Shown: positions 36,275 through 45,968 of the stretch, in pieces
Position numbering within the stretch: position 1 is the first letter of the stretch
How the letters are laid out: each line of letters starts with the position of its first letter
Source: Ruegeria lacuscaerulensis
GTDB lineage: Bacteria; Pseudomonadota; Alphaproteobacteria; Rhodobacterales; Rhodobacteraceae
Length of the DNA: 64,000 nucleotides
NCBI RefSeq assembly: GCF_013034685.1
Contig: NZ_WQGO01000003.1
Location: 186,001-250,000 of the forward strand
Reading direction: 5' to 3'
Program-made: the position numbers and the translations under genes
Notes under the pieces: generated by a model
The model's database searches: none
Told to the model about the DNA's origin: nothing
The model's input: only the letters and a program-made list of their open reading frames with translations

Positions 36275-37032
36275 GTCAGCCTCATCGGGATGCCTGCGGC
36301 GGCCATGTGTTCCTTGGCCTCGCGGATGGTGTATTCGCCGAAATGGAAGATCGAGGCTGCCAGGACGGCGCTGGCCCCGCCTTCGGTCACGCCTTCGACA
36401 AGATGGTCCAGATTGCCGACCCCGCCCGAGGCGATCACCGGCACGTCCACCGCATCGGAAATCGCGCGGGTCAGGGGCAGGTTGAACCCCGCCTTGGTGC
36501 CGTCGCGGTCCATCGAAGTTAGCAGAATCTCACCCGCGCCCTTGGCGACAACGGTTTTGGCAAACTCGACAGCGTCAATACCAGTGGGCTTGCGACCGCC
36601 ATGCGTGAAAATCTCCCACTTGCCGGGGCTGACGGTTTTTGCGTCGATGGCGCAGACAATGCACTGGCTGCCGAACTGGTCCGCTGCTTCGGCGATGACA
36701 GCGGGGTTGGCCACGGCGGCCGAGTTGAAGCTGACCTTGTCCGCCCCCGCCAGCAGCAAGGCTCGAACGTCATCCTTGGTGCGCACGCCGCCGCCCACGG
36801 TCAGGGGGACAAAACACTGTTCTGCGGTGCGCTGCACTACATCGAACATGGTGCCTCGGTTTTCATGGGTGGCGTGGATGTCCAGAAAACAGATCTCATC
36901 CGCGCCAGCCTCATCATAGGCCTTGGCCGATTCCACCGGATCGCCGGCATCGCGCAGACCCACGAAGTTTACGCCTTTGACTACGCGGCCATCAGCGACG
37001 TCCAGACAGGGAATGATGCGGGTTTTCAGCAT
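36271..37032 (-). CDS. hisF: Imidazole glycerol phosphate synthase, cyclase subunit
   Basis: A 253-aa TIM-barrel subunit that, with ammonia from HisH, converts PRFAR to imidazole glycerol phosphate and AICAR. The N-terminal [18 protein letters not shown] contains catalytic Asp11; a second catalytic Asp lies in [13 protein letters not shown] (about residue 130). Phosphate-binding loops GGGV and ASGGVG are present. It is separated from hisA by a plus-strand gene at 37135-37599. Confidence 0.96.
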   Translation of the reverse strand: MLKTRIIPCLDVADGRVVKGVNFVGLRDAGDPVESAKAYDEAGADEICFLDIHATHENRGTMFDVVQRTAEQCFVPLTVGGGVRTKDDVRALLLAGADKVSFNSAAVANPAVIAEAADQFGSQCIVCAIDAKTVSPGKWEIFTHGGRKPTGIDAVEFAKTVVAKGAGEILLTSMDRDGTKAGFNLPLTRAISDAVDVPVIASGGVGNLDHLVEGVTEGGASAVLAASIFHFGEYTIREAKEHMAAAGIPMRLT

Positions 37033-37134
37033 GGCGATGTCCTTTGTTGGCGCACCTGTAACGGCAAAGCCCCGCCGATGCCAGACTTGTGATTGTGATC
37101 TGCCGCGAAGCCGTGGAAATTAAGGATGAAATTC

Positions 37135-37599
37135 ATGAAAAGGATTATCGAGATGCGACATCTTATTCTGGCTTCAATACTCACATTCGGAGGGGCACTG
37201 TCCGCCATGGCAGACGACATCATCAAAGTTGAAACAGACAAATCCGTGACCGAGGCGCTGGACGCGCTCGAGGCTGCCGTTGGCAATGCAGGCGCAACGG
37301 TCTTTGCCCGCGTTGACCACGCCGCAGGGGCCGAGAAGGTGGGCACGCCAATTCCAGCCAATCAGGTGCTGATCTTCGGCAACCCTGCGCTGGGCACGCC
37401 CGCCATGCAGATCGATCCGCGCGCCGGGCTGTTCCTGCCGCTGAAGGTTCAGGCTTATGAGGACGCCGAGGGGCAGGTCTGGCTGGCCTATGAGGACCCG
37501 AAAGAGACCTTGGACGATTTGAATGGCGTCTCTAACGCGCCCGTCGTCGAAAAGATGCGCGGCGCGCTGGCCAAGCTGACCGCCGCTGCCGCACAGTAA
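37135..37599 (+). CDS. DUF302 exported protein
   Basis: A 154-aa precursor; ATG 37135 has AAGGA 8 nt upstream, and ATG 37153 is an equally spaced alternative that begins the signal peptide directly (MRHLILASILTFGGALSAMA). The DUF302 domain follows: VTEALDALEAAVGNAGATVFARVDHAAGAEKVG, NQVLIFGNPALGTPAMQIDPRAGLFLPLKVQAYEDAEG. Members form small dimers of unknown function in the envelope. It is inserted on the opposite strand between hisF and hisA. Confidence 0.8.
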   Translation: MKRIIEMRHLILASILTFGGALSAMADDIIKVETDKSVTEALDALEAAVGNAGATVFARVDHAAGAEKVGTPIPANQVLIFGNPALGTPAMQIDPRAGLFLPLKVQAYEDAEGQVWLAYEDPKETLDDLNGVSNAPVVEKMRGALAKLTAAAAQ

Positions 37600-37600
37600 G

Positions 37601-38320
37601 TCACTTTAGAGCGCGAATGGCCTCGTTCAGGTCAATCGCGCCATCATAGAGTGCACGGCCCGAGATGGCGCCATTCAGCTCTACGCCGCAATCGCGCAGG
37701 GCGATCAGATCGTCCAACGAACTGACACCACCCGAAGCGATCACCGGGATCGATACGGCGCGGGCGAGGGCGGCGGTGGCCTCAATATTCGGGCCCTGCA
37801 TCGCGCCGTCGCGGTTGATATCGGTATAGATGATGGCCGCGACGCCTGCGTCTTCAAAACTGCGGGCAAGGTCTGTGACCTGCACGTCTGTTTCCTCGGC
37901 CCAGCCTTTGGTGGCGACCATGCCGTTGCGTGCGTCGATTCCCACGGCGACCTTGCCGGGGAATTCGCGCGCCGCTTCGCGGACCAGATCGGGGTTTTCG
38001 ACCGCCACGGTGCCCAGAATCACGCGAGCGAGCCCCTTGCTGATCCAGGTTTCGATCGTTTTCAGGTCACGAATCCCACCGCCCAGCTGCGCAGGAACTT
38101 TACAGGCGGCCAGAATCGCCTCGACCGGAGCAGCATTGACCGGCTCACCGGCAAAAGCACCGTTCAGATCAACCAGATGCAGCCATTCGCACCCGGCATC
38201 GACAAAGGCTTTAGCCTGCGCCGCGGGGTCGTCATTGAACACTGTTGCCTTGTCCATTTCACCGCGCAACAGGCGCACGGCCTGGCCGTCTTTGAGGTCG
38301 ATGGCGGGGTAAAGGATCAT
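37601..38320 (-). CDS. hisA: ProFAR isomerase
   Basis: A 239-aa TIM-barrel isomerase converting ProFAR to PRFAR. Start 38320 ([22 protein letters not shown]) contains catalytic Asp8; the second Asp lies in [15 protein letters not shown]. The long open frame upstream is not conserved. Its stop is 1 bp from the convergent DUF302 gene. Confidence 0.95.
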   Translation of the reverse strand: MILYPAIDLKDGQAVRLLRGEMDKATVFNDDPAAQAKAFVDAGCEWLHLVDLNGAFAGEPVNAAPVEAILAACKVPAQLGGGIRDLKTIETWISKGLARVILGTVAVENPDLVREAAREFPGKVAVGIDARNGMVATKGWAEETDVQVTDLARSFEDAGVAAIIYTDINRDGAMQGPNIEATAALARAVSIPVIASGGVSSLDDLIALRDCGVELNGAISGRALYDGAIDLNEAIRALK

Positions 38321-38452
38321 ATCGGGCCTTCTTTCACTGTCGTTGTGGCGGGATATCGCACAAGGCAGGTAGGGGATGCAACGCGACGCGGGGTCATAGT
38401 TGCTCACAGACCGATATTCGGGACAGACTATGGGGGTAAAAGGGAGATTTCT

Positions 38453-38851
38453 ATGAAACACACGATCCTTGCGGCAGCAGCCCTGACGGCACTGGCAACC
38501 GTCGCGTCCGCCGATCCTGTAGATGGCATCTGGAAAACTGAGCCCGGTGATGACGGCGAATATCTGCACGTGTCGATTGCCGAGTGCGGCAGCGCAATCT
38601 GCGGCACCATCGATAGCGCTTTTGATGCGTCAGGCAACCAGGTATTGAACTACGAGCATGACGGCAAACAGATGATCTGGGACATGATTCCCGAAGGTGG
38701 CGGAGCCTATGACAACGGTAAGATCTGGGCACCGGACCGCGACAAGACGTATAACTCGAAAATGGCGCTGAGCGGCAACTCGTTGACCGTCAAAGGCTGT
38801 GTCGCGGGTGGTCTGATCTGCCGCGGCCAGACCTGGTCGCGCGTTCAGTAA
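38453..38851 (+). CDS. DUF2147 exported protein
   Basis: A 132-aa precursor: signal peptide [20 protein letters not shown], then [33 protein letters not shown]...[32 protein letters not shown]. This is the full DUF2147 domain with four Cys that could form disulfides. The fold is a small lipocalin-like beta barrel in related proteins; the ligand is unknown. AGGGAGATTTCT precedes the ATG. It sits on the opposite strand between hisA and hisH. Confidence 0.85.
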   Translation: MKHTILAAAALTALATVASADPVDGIWKTEPGDDGEYLHVSIAECGSAICGTIDSAFDASGNQVLNYEHDGKQMIWDMIPEGGGAYDNGKIWAPDRDKTYNSKMALSGNSLTVKGCVAGGLICRGQTWSRVQ

Positions 38852-38855
38852 GCCC

Positions 38856-39494
38856 TTATGGGGCCCAGGCTAGGAAGTTTCCGATCATGCGCAGCCCCAC
38901 ATCCTGACTTTTTTCAGGGTGGAACTGCATTCCAACCATTGTGTCACGGCCAATCACGGCCGTGACCTCCTGCCCATAGTCCACATAAGCCAGACGCTGC
39001 GCCGGGTCGGTGACCCGGAAGTGGTAGGAATGGACGAAATAGGTGTGATCGCCGGATTCCACTCCGTCAAACACCGGGTGATCGCTTTCCAGCACCAGAT
39101 CGTTCCAGCCCATGTGCGGCACTTTCAGCGCGCTGTCTGACGGTTCAATCCGCACAACATCGCCCGCAACCCAGCCCAGTCCGTCGGTGTCAGTGTATTC
39201 GTGGCCCGTTGACGCCATCAGCTGCATCCCGACGCAAATGCCCAGAAACGGGCGACCTTTTTGCTCCACCGCTTCAACCATAGCGTCGTGGATACCCTTG
39301 TGCCCACGCAGTTCGGCCGCACAGGCAGGAAAGGCTCCGTCACCGGGCAAGACTAACCTGTCGGCGCGCGCTACGACATCTGCATCCGAGGTCACAACAA
39401 CCTCACCCGCATCCAATTCCCGCGCCATGCGCTGAAACGCCTTTTCGGCCGAGTGCAGGTTGCCGCTTTCGTAGTCGATGATCGCTGTCAGCAT
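38856..39494 (-). CDS. hisH: Imidazole glycerol phosphate synthase, glutaminase subunit
   Basis: A 212-aa class I glutamine amidotransferase that supplies ammonia to HisF. The catalytic Cys is in LGICVGMQLM, and His and Glu are in GMQFHPEKSQ. The oxyanion strand GDGAFPAC is typical. It begins immediately after the hisB stop, so hisB and hisH are contiguous. Confidence 0.96.
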   Translation of the reverse strand: MLTAIIDYESGNLHSAEKAFQRMARELDAGEVVVTSDADVVARADRLVLPGDGAFPACAAELRGHKGIHDAMVEAVEQKGRPFLGICVGMQLMASTGHEYTDTDGLGWVAGDVVRIEPSDSALKVPHMGWNDLVLESDHPVFDGVESGDHTYFVHSYHFRVTDPAQRLAYVDYGQEVTAVIGRDTMVGMQFHPEKSQDVGLRMIGNFLAWAP

Positions 39495-40082
39495 TTACAG
39501 CGCGCCTTTCGTGGACGGAATCGCATCCGCCTTACGCGGGTCGGTCTCGACCGCCAGGCGGAGGGCGCGGGCGACGGCCTTGAAGGCGGCCTCGGCGATG
39601 TGGTGGCTGTTGAAACCGTGCAGCTGGTCAATATGCAGCGTGACGCCGCCATGGGTGCTGAGCGCCTGAAAGAATTCGCGCACCAACTCGGTGTCGAACG
39701 TGCCGATCTTGGCTGTCGGCAGGTCCACGTTCCAGATCAGGAACGGACGGCCCGATAGATCCAGCGCGCAACGCACCTGTGCGTCATCCATAGGCAGATG
39801 GCATTCGCCGTACCGACGGATGCCCTTCTTGTCGCCCAGTGCTTGCGTCAGCGCCTGACCCAGCGCGATGCCGGTATCCTCGACCGTGTGGTGGTCGTCG
39901 ATGTGATAGTCACCCTTGGCACGGATGGTCATGTCGATCAGCGAGTGACGCGCCAGCTGATCCAGCATGTGATCGAAGAACCCCACACCGGTCTGATTGT
40001 CATAGGTGCCGGTGCCATCCAGATTGACCTCGACGGTGATCTCGGTCTCGGCGGTCTGACGGCTGATCTTTGCGCTGCGCAT
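39495..40082 (-). CDS. hisB: Imidazoleglycerol-phosphate dehydratase
   Basis: A 195-aa monofunctional dehydratase (no phosphatase domain). Metal-binding His motifs [15 protein letters not shown] and [15 protein letters not shown] are both present. Start 40082 has AAAAGGA upstream. On the minus strand TATAAG at 40110-40115 is a reasonable -10 box that would give a leader of about 20 nt; no good -35 was found. It heads the run hisB-hisH-hisA-hisF-hisE. Confidence 0.96.
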   Translation of the reverse strand: MRSAKISRQTAETEITVEVNLDGTGTYDNQTGVGFFDHMLDQLARHSLIDMTIRAKGDYHIDDHHTVEDTGIALGQALTQALGDKKGIRRYGECHLPMDDAQVRCALDLSGRPFLIWNVDLPTAKIGTFDTELVREFFQALSTHGGVTLHIDQLHGFNSHHIAEAAFKAVARALRLAVETDPRKADAIPSTKGAL

Positions 40083-40237
40083 GGGCGAATTCCTTTTGCT
40101 ACAGGCGCGCTTATAGACGGGGTAGGGCGGCCATATCCAGAGCGCATGCAGCATTCGCCGCAATCTGTTGCAGGGGATTGCACCCCGGCCCGCCCCGTGC
40201 AAGCTTGCGAGCAACTCAAACCAACAAGGTCCGGCCC

Positions 40238-40477
40238 ATGTCCACCTGCGTTTTCATCCAGATCCGCTGCAAACCCGGCACCACTTACAAAGTGGCCGAA
40301 GAGATCGCTCTGCGCGAAATCCACTCCGAGCTGTACTCGACCAGCGGCGAATACGATCTGTTGCTGAAGCTTTACATCCCCGAGGCAGAGGATGTGGGCC
40401 ATTTCATCAACGAAAATCTGCTGGTGATTCCCGGCATCGAACGATCACTGACCACAATGACGTTCAAGGCGTTCTAA
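40238..40477 (+). CDS. Stand-alone Lrp/AsnC ligand-binding (RAM) domain protein
   Basis: A 79-aa protein that is only the effector-binding/oligomerisation domain of Lrp-family regulators ([46 protein letters not shown]...[22 protein letters not shown]). The helix-turn-helix half is missing by design; such proteins are common in alphaproteobacteria. They may bind amino acids and modulate full-length Lrp proteins by hetero-oligomerisation. It is divergent from hisB and overlaps the convergent GNAT gene by 4 bp. Confidence 0.88.
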   Translation: MSTCVFIQIRCKPGTTYKVAEEIALREIHSELYSTSGEYDLLLKLYIPEAEDVGHFINENLLVIPGIERSLTTMTFKAF

Positions 40478-41340
40478 CCCAGTTCAAACGTTGTCACGCC
40501 GAAGATCCGGCTCAGGTCGATATCCGGTTCGTGATCGGAATACATCCGCGCGGTTTCGAACACTTTGTCCAATCCCAGTTGATCGGCCATGGCGAATGCT
40601 GCCACATTGGGTTGCGGCATGTCGACAAAGACATCGTGATCGCGATGATCCACGGGAATGGCCGCCAAGAGGCTTGCCAGCAGCGCCTGCGCTATTGCGG
40701 CGTCGTCGGCAAATAGCGGGCCAACCTTGTAGCCCGTCTTGCAGGGGCGCAGGGTGGCATAGCCCCTGATCTGGCCACTCTCGGTATAAACCCGAGAGAT
40801 ATGGCTGGTGGCCCCCAGCCAGCTTTGCAGGAAGTTGTCGCGCGCCGCTGGAAACAGTTGGCGGTCATAGGCTTTGAGAGCGTCGCTGGCGGTTGACAGC
40901 GAGGCTACACCATTGCCCAGAACTTGCCCCAGCTTGGGCAGCACATCCCGAACCCGCGCGCCGAAGCGGTAGTTGTTGTAGGCAAATGTGAAGCCGGATT
41001 TGCGATAGTTGTCCTGCTGTTCGACCACTCCATCCAGCCCCATATTGCGGCCTTCGCAATGGGCCAGCGCGTGGCCTGCGATTTCAAGCCCGTGACCATG
41101 GCTGCGATATTCCGGTCGGACAATGTAGAACCCCAGAAAGGAAAACGCATCGTCGTAATTCACGGCTGAGACCGAAGCGACCATCTCCCCATCCAGAAAC
41201 CCGCCCATAAATCCGTCGGGGTCTGTGGGCCTGAAACACTCGGCATCGTGGACCCCGGGGTTCCAGCCTTCGCGGCCAGCCCAGTCCACGGCTTGTTTGA
41301 CTTCCGCCTCGGTCAGAGGGCGGATGGTGTAGTTGGACAT
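40474..41340 (-). CDS. GNAT acetyltransferase with C-terminal second GNAT-like domain
   Basis: A 288-aa protein resembling YitH-type enzymes. The N-terminal GNAT domain (about residues 1-140) has IVRPEYRSHGHGLEIAGHAL in the acetyl-CoA loop position and EQQDNYRKSGFTFAYNNYRFGA. The C-terminal half (about 150-288) resembles the Acetyltransf_18 domain (TLRPCKTGYKVGPLFADDAAIAQALL). The substrate is unknown. Start 41340 (MSNYTIRPLTEAEV) was preferred to one 15 nt upstream. Confidence 0.85.
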   Translation of the reverse strand: MSNYTIRPLTEAEVKQAVDWAGREGWNPGVHDAECFRPTDPDGFMGGFLDGEMVASVSAVNYDDAFSFLGFYIVRPEYRSHGHGLEIAGHALAHCEGRNMGLDGVVEQQDNYRKSGFTFAYNNYRFGARVRDVLPKLGQVLGNGVASLSTASDALKAYDRQLFPAARDNFLQSWLGATSHISRVYTESGQIRGYATLRPCKTGYKVGPLFADDAAIAQALLASLLAAIPVDHRDHDVFVDMPQPNVAAFAMADQLGLDKVFETARMYSDHEPDIDLSRIFGVTTFELG

Positions 41341-41423
41341 AATAACATCCTGCAATCGTTAACGACCTCAGAATGACGCAACATCCCGCAAGACACCAGT
41401 AAAGTTTGAAAAAATGCTGTATC

Positions 41424-41498
41424 TGGAGCGGGCGAGGCGATTCGAACGCCCGACCCTAACCTTGGCAAGGTTATGCTCTACCCCTGAGCTACGCCCGC
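41424..41498 (-). tRNA. tRNA-Gly (anticodon GCC), copy 1
   Basis: Acceptor stem GCGGGCG/CGCCCGC, D-arm AGCTCAGGGGTAGAGC, anticodon loop with GCC, T-arm with GTTCGAATC, and an encoded CCA (41424-41426). The 75 nt are identical to the second copy upstream on the same strand. Confidence 0.95.
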
Positions 41499-41534
41499 AT
41501 CAGATACATATGTTTTGGTCCGGAGACCTCTCAA

Positions 41535-41609
41535 TGGAGCGGGCGAGGCGATTCGAACGCCCGACCCTAACCTTGGCAAGGTTATGCTCTACCCCTGAGC
41601 TACGCCCGC
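41535..41609 (-). tRNA. tRNA-Gly (anticodon GCC), copy 2
   Basis: Identical in sequence to the copy at 41424-41498 and 36 bp upstream of it on the minus strand; CCA is encoded. The two are probably one transcript from the promoter at 41629-41655. Confidence 0.95.
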
Positions 41610-41628
41610 GCCGTTGAGTGAGGAGGGA

Positions 41629-41655
41629 TGTATAAATTCCCACGCGGGGCTGCAA
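41629..41655 (-). promoter_or_regulatory. Candidate promoter of the tRNA-Gly pair
   Basis: The minus strand has TTGCAG (41650-41655) and TATACA (41629-41634) with a short 15-bp spacer. The start would be about 12 nt before the first tRNA. The -10 box is good; the spacing is suboptimal. Confidence 0.4.
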
Positions 41656-41756
41656 GCGGAAAAATAAAAAAAAAGGAAAAATGTTTCGACGGAAATGCCG
41701 GTCTGACGTGTTCAAGTCATAGAGCGTTGCAAAACCAACAGGATGGAGCAGAGGAT

Positions 41757-41909
41757 ATGACGCGTATAGCAGACATGAAAATGGCGTTGTTAGCCGCATT
41801 GATTGTTTTGACATCTGCATTTTGCGTGCAGGACGGTGACCGGTTGGGCGAGGCGGAACCGGAGCTTATGAAAGCTCCGAAGATTGAAACACGCGTTCTG
41901 ATGGGATGA
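41757..41909 (+). CDS. Possible small exported protein, 50 aa
   Basis: An open frame from ATG 41757 with GGAG about 9 nt upstream. The first 22 residues (MTRIADMKMALLAALIVLTSAF) look like a signal or membrane anchor with a Cys right after (FCVQDG), and the remainder is short and charged. No family was recognised. It is supported only by the ribosome site and hydrophobic start. Confidence 0.35.
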   Translation: MTRIADMKMALLAALIVLTSAFCVQDGDRLGEAEPELMKAPKIETRVLMG

Positions 41910-41924
41910 TCCCAGCGACAGCGG

Positions 41925-42308
41925 CTAAAGCGCCAGAACAAGGTTCGCGAGAGCGGCGACCAGAAGAACCGTGAATGTCAGCACCATACCAAGCTGTCGA
42001 AAGATAACGATTTGCGGGGATTTGCCGAACCCATAGGCATGCAGGACGCGCCCGGCCAGCAAACTCAGCCCCAGCAGATTGACGAGCAGGCCGCTTGCGC
42101 CCTGAAGCTCGACCATGGCGATCAGCAGCAGCGCGAACGGAGTGTATTCGACGAAGTTGGAATGGGTTCGGATCGCCTTGAGCATCTCGCTATTGCCGGA
42201 ATCACCGTAAGAGATCTTGTGGCCACGGCGTTTAGTGATGACCCAACCGCTGAGAGCGATGTAGATGAGCGCCAGGACGGCGGCGTAGATAGGTGTGATG
42301 GACAGCAT
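41925..42308 (-). CDS. MAPEG family membrane protein
   Basis: A 127-aa protein with four hydrophobic helices, start 42308 with AGGGAG upstream (the longer frame runs into the pyc terminator). The conserved MAPEG block is NSEMLKAIRTHSNFVEYTPFALLLIAMVEL, followed by GRVLHAYGFGK. Relatives include glutathione S-transferase-like enzymes of eicosanoid metabolism; the bacterial substrate is unknown. It is the gene downstream of pyc but beyond a terminator. Confidence 0.88.
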   Translation of the reverse strand: MLSITPIYAAVLALIYIALSGWVITKRRGHKISYGDSGNSEMLKAIRTHSNFVEYTPFALLLIAMVELQGASGLLVNLLGLSLLAGRVLHAYGFGKSPQIVIFRQLGMVLTFTVLLVAALANLVLAL

Positions 42309-42327
42309 GTTTTTCTCCCTGACACAT

Positions 42328-42358
42328 GAAAAGGGCCGTCCGGATTTCCGGGCGGCCC
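42328..42358 (-). terminator. Intrinsic terminator of pyc
   Basis: The minus strand has an 11-bp stem GGGCCGCCCGG / CCGGACGGCCC (one G-T pair, loop AAAT, 42333-42358) followed by TTTT. It lies 27 bp after the pyc stop. Confidence 0.88.
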
Positions 42359-42384
42359 TCCAGTTTGAAGCTAAACTAGGTCGT

Positions 42385-45300
42385 TCATTCCAGTTCGACC
42401 AGTAGGTCCTTAGCGTCAATCTGACCGCCTGGCTGGACATGGACGGCCTTCACCACAGCGTCGCGTTCGGCATGGATGCCGGTTTCCATCTTCATCGCTT
42501 CGATGGTGAGCAGTAGATCGCCTTCTTTTACCTCCTGACCTGAAGTGACGCTGACAGTGGCCACAACACCGGGCATCGGAGCGCCCACGTGGTTTGGGTT
42601 GCCCGCTTCGGCCTTGGGACGAGCCTGTGTGGACGCGGTTACCAATCGGTTTGGCACGCGGATGACGCGGGGTTGCCCGTTGAGTTCGAAGAAGACTTTG
42701 ACCTCGCCGTTCTCATCTGTCTCGCCAATGGCCTGACACCGGATTTCCAGCGTCTTTCCGGGGTCGATCTCGGCTGTGATTTCTTCACCCGGATTCATGC
42801 CATAGAAGAAGGTGCGGGTAGGCAGAGTACGGACTGGACCATATGTGCGGTGGCGGCCCATGTAATCCAGGAAGACCTTGGGATACATCAGGTAGCCGTT
42901 CAGGTCCTCGTCATCGACCTCTTTGCCATCCAACTGCTTGGACAGATCTGCACGGGTGGCTTCCAGATCGACCGCAGGCACGTCCTTACCGGGGCGCTGG
43001 GTGTTGGGCGATTCGTCCTTTAGCACCTTCTTGATGATCGTGTCCGGGAACCCGCCCGGAGGCTGGCCCAGGTTGCCGCGCATCATGTCCACGACCGAGT
43101 CGGGGAAGGCCACATCCGTTGACGGGCTTTCCACATCATCGCGGGTCAGGCCCTGGCTGACCATCATCAGCGCCATGTCGCCAACCACCTTGGACGAGGG
43201 CGTCACCTTGACGATATCGCCGAACATCTGGTTCACGTCGGCATACATTTGGGCGACCTCGTGCCAGCGTTCCTCCAGCCCCAAGCTGCGCGCCTGCGCT
43301 TTGAGGTTGGTGAACTGACCGCCGGGCATTTCGTGCAGGTAGACCTCGGAGGCTGGGGCCTGCAGGCTGGATTCGAAGGCGGCGTATTGGCCGCGCACCG
43401 CCTCAAAGTAATCGCTGATTTCGCGGATGGCTTTGATGTCCAGACCGGTATCACGCTCGGTATGGCGCAGCGCCTCGACCACGGTACCCAGCGTCGCTTG
43501 CGAGGTGTTGCCCGAGAAACTGTCCATCGCGCAATCCACCGCGTCCACGCCCGCCTCGGACGCGGCCAGAATGGTGGCGCTTGCGATGCCAGCAGTGTCG
43601 TGCGTGTGGAAGTGGATCGGCAGACCGACCTCTTCTTTCAGCGCGCGGATCAGGATTTTGGCCGAGGCCGGTTTCAGCAGACCCGCCATATCTTTCAGGC
43701 CAAGGATATGAGCACCTGCATCGCGCAGCTCTTTCGCCATGCCGACATAGTATTTCAGGTCATACTTCGAGCGATCCGGGTCTAGAATATCACCGGTATA
43801 ACAAACGGTGCCCTCACAGATCTTGCCGTTCTCAACGACTGCATCCATCGCCACGCGCATGTTCTCGACCCAATTCAGCGAGTCGAACACGCGGAACACG
43901 TCGATATTCTGCGACGCCTGACGGACGAATTCCTGCACCACGTTGTCGGGGTAGTTGGTGTAGCCAACACCGTTCGCGCCGCGCAGCAGCATCTGGGTCA
44001 TCAGGTTCGGCATCGCTTCGCGCAGGTCGCGCAGGCGCTGCCACGGGCATTCCTGCAAGAAGCGGTAGGCTACATCAAAGGTCGCACCGCCCCAGCATTC
44101 GACCGAGAACAACTGCGGCAGGTTCGCGGCATAGGTCGGGGCCACTTTGATCATATCGATCGAGCGCATCCGGGTGGCCAACAGCGACTGATGCCCGTCA
44201 CGCATGGTGGTGTCGGTGATCAGCAGCTGGCGCTGCGCTTTCATCCAGTCGGCAACAGCCTGCGGACCTTTCTGTTCCAGCAGGTTGCGGGTGCCCATCT
44301 TGGGCTCACCCTTCAACGCAGGTGGGCGCGCGTCTTTCAGATCGGCGCGCGGCATTGGGCGGTCTTTGGTTTCGGGATGCCCGTTCACGGTGATATCCGC
44401 GATATAGGTCAGAACCTTGGTGCCCCGGTCACGGCGTTTCTTGAAGGTGAACAGGTCTGGTGTTTCGTCGATGAATTTGGTGGTGTATTCATTCGACAGG
44501 AAGGTCGGGTGTTTCAGCAGATTCTCGACAAACGCAATATTGGTCGAAACACCGCGCACCCGGAATTCGCGCAGCGCGCGGTCCATCCGCGCAATTGCTT
44601 TCTCGGGCGTTGGCGCCCAGGCAGTAACCTTGGTCAGCAGCGAGTCATAATACCGCGTGATCACCCCGCCCGCATAGGCCGTGCCGCCATCCAACCGGAT
44701 GCCCATACCAGTGGCCGAGCGATAGGCAGTGATGCGGCCATAATCCGGGATAAAGTTGTTCAGCGGATCTTCGGTCGTTACGCGCGTTTGCAGGGCGTGA
44801 CCGTTCAGTTGTACCTCATCTTGGTTGGCTTTGCCGGTGGCTTCGGCCAGTGTCTTGCCCTCTGCGATCAGGATCTGAGCCTGGACGATGTCGATGCCGG
44901 TGACTTCTTCGGTGACAGTGTGTTCGACCTGTACGCGCGGGTTCACCTCGATGAAGTAGAACTTGCCGGTATTCATATCCATCAGGAATTCAACCGTGCC
45001 CGCGCATTCATAGTTTACATGAGCGCAGATGCGGCGACCCAGCTCGCAGATTTCCGCACGTTGTTCTTCACTCAGATACGGGGCAGGGGCGCGTTCCACG
45101 ACCTTCTGGTTGCGGCGCTGAACTGAACAGTCACGTTCGTATAGGTGATAAATCTCGCCATGCTTGTCGCCCAGTATCTGAACTTCGACGTGGCGGGCGC
45201 GGGTGATCATCTTTTCCAGATACCCCTCGCCATTGCCAAAGGCAGCTTCGGCTTCGCGGCGGCCTTCCAGAACCTTTTCTTCCAACTCGTCTTCCGAGTT

Positions 45301-45822
45301 GATGGGGCGCATCCCGCGTCCGCCGCCGCCCCAGCTGGCTTTCAGCATCAACGGGTACCCGATCTCGGCGGCTTCGGCTTTGATCGCGGCCATATCGTCG
45401 CCCAGAACTTCCGTGGCGGGGATAACCGGCACGTCAGCAGCGATGGCAACCTTGCGGGCACTCGCTTTGTCACCAAGGGCGCGCATGGTTTCGGCCTTGG
45501 GGCCGATGAAAGTGATGCCGTTCTGCACGCAGGCATCCACGAAGTCCGGATTTTCGGACAGCAGCCCATAGCCGGGGTGGATCGCGTCTGCACCGCATTC
45601 CTTGGCAACGCGGATGATCTCGTCAATGCTGAGGTAAGCAGCAACCGGGCCCATCCCTTCGCCGATGCGATATGCCTCATCCGCTTTGAAACGATGCAAG
45701 CCCAGCTTGTCTTCTTCTGCAAAGACGGCAACGGTGCGTTTACCCATCTCGTTGGCTGCGCGCATCACGCGAATGGCAATCTCGCCCCTGTTGGCAATCA
45801 GGATCTTTTTGAAGTCGGTCAT
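42385..45822 (-). CDS. pyc: Pyruvate carboxylase
   Basis: A 1145-aa single-chain biotin enzyme making oxaloacetate from pyruvate, ATP and bicarbonate (anaplerosis). Order of domains: biotin carboxylase (about 1-450; KASWGGGGRGM, EVNPRVQVEHTVTEE), carboxyltransferase barrel (about 530-800; DTTMRDGHQSLLATRMRS with metal-binding Asp, and HFHTHDTAG), PYC/OADA allosteric-central region, and biotinyl domain with biotinyl-Lys1111 in AMKMET. The length is normal for the alpha4 type. Acetyl-CoA activation is expected. It is followed by a good terminator. Confidence 0.97.
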   Translation of the reverse strand: MTDFKKILIANRGEIAIRVMRAANEMGKRTVAVFAEEDKLGLHRFKADEAYRIGEGMGPVAAYLSIDEIIRVAKECGADAIHPGYGLLSENPDFVDACVQNGITFIGPKAETMRALGDKASARKVAIAADVPVIPATEVLGDDMAAIKAEAAEIGYPLMLKASWGGGGRGMRPINSEDELEEKVLEGRREAEAAFGNGEGYLEKMITRARHVEVQILGDKHGEIYHLYERDCSVQRRNQKVVERAPAPYLSEEQRAEICELGRRICAHVNYECAGTVEFLMDMNTGKFYFIEVNPRVQVEHTVTEEVTGIDIVQAQILIAEGKTLAEATGKANQDEVQLNGHALQTRVTTEDPLNNFIPDYGRITAYRSATGMGIRLDGGTAYAGGVITRYYDSLLTKVTAWAPTPEKAIARMDRALREFRVRGVSTNIAFVENLLKHPTFLSNEYTTKFIDETPDLFTFKKRRDRGTKVLTYIADITVNGHPETKDRPMPRADLKDARPPALKGEPKMGTRNLLEQKGPQAVADWMKAQRQLLITDTTMRDGHQSLLATRMRSIDMIKVAPTYAANLPQLFSVECWGGATFDVAYRFLQECPWQRLRDLREAMPNLMTQMLLRGANGVGYTNYPDNVVQEFVRQASQNIDVFRVFDSLNWVENMRVAMDAVVENGKICEGTVCYTGDILDPDRSKYDLKYYVGMAKELRDAGAHILGLKDMAGLLKPASAKILIRALKEEVGLPIHFHTHDTAGIASATILAASEAGVDAVDCAMDSFSGNTSQATLGTVVEALRHTERDTGLDIKAIREISDYFEAVRGQYAAFESSLQAPASEVYLHEMPGGQFTNLKAQARSLGLEERWHEVAQMYADVNQMFGDIVKVTPSSKVVGDMALMMVSQGLTRDDVESPSTDVAFPDSVVDMMRGNLGQPPGGFPDTIIKKVLKDESPNTQRPGKDVPAVDLEATRADLSKQLDGKEVDDEDLNGYLMYPKVFLDYMGRHRTYGPVRTLPTRTFFYGMNPGEEITAEIDPGKTLEIRCQAIGETDENGEVKVFFELNGQPRVIRVPNRLVTASTQARPKAEAGNPNHVGAPMPGVVATVSVTSGQEVKEGDLLLTIEAMKMETGIHAERDAVVKAVHVQPGGQIDAKDLLVELE

Positions 45823-45968
45823 TGTCGGTCCCGGTCTTTGTGGTTTGGCCGTGTTGATAGGCGGACAATACGTGCGCGTATATCAGTCGTTCTGGGTAGA
45901 ACCGGCATGTTAACGCTCGCAAACGCCCTTTTATGGCGCTTTCTTCATACACATGCTGCGACGCAGCA

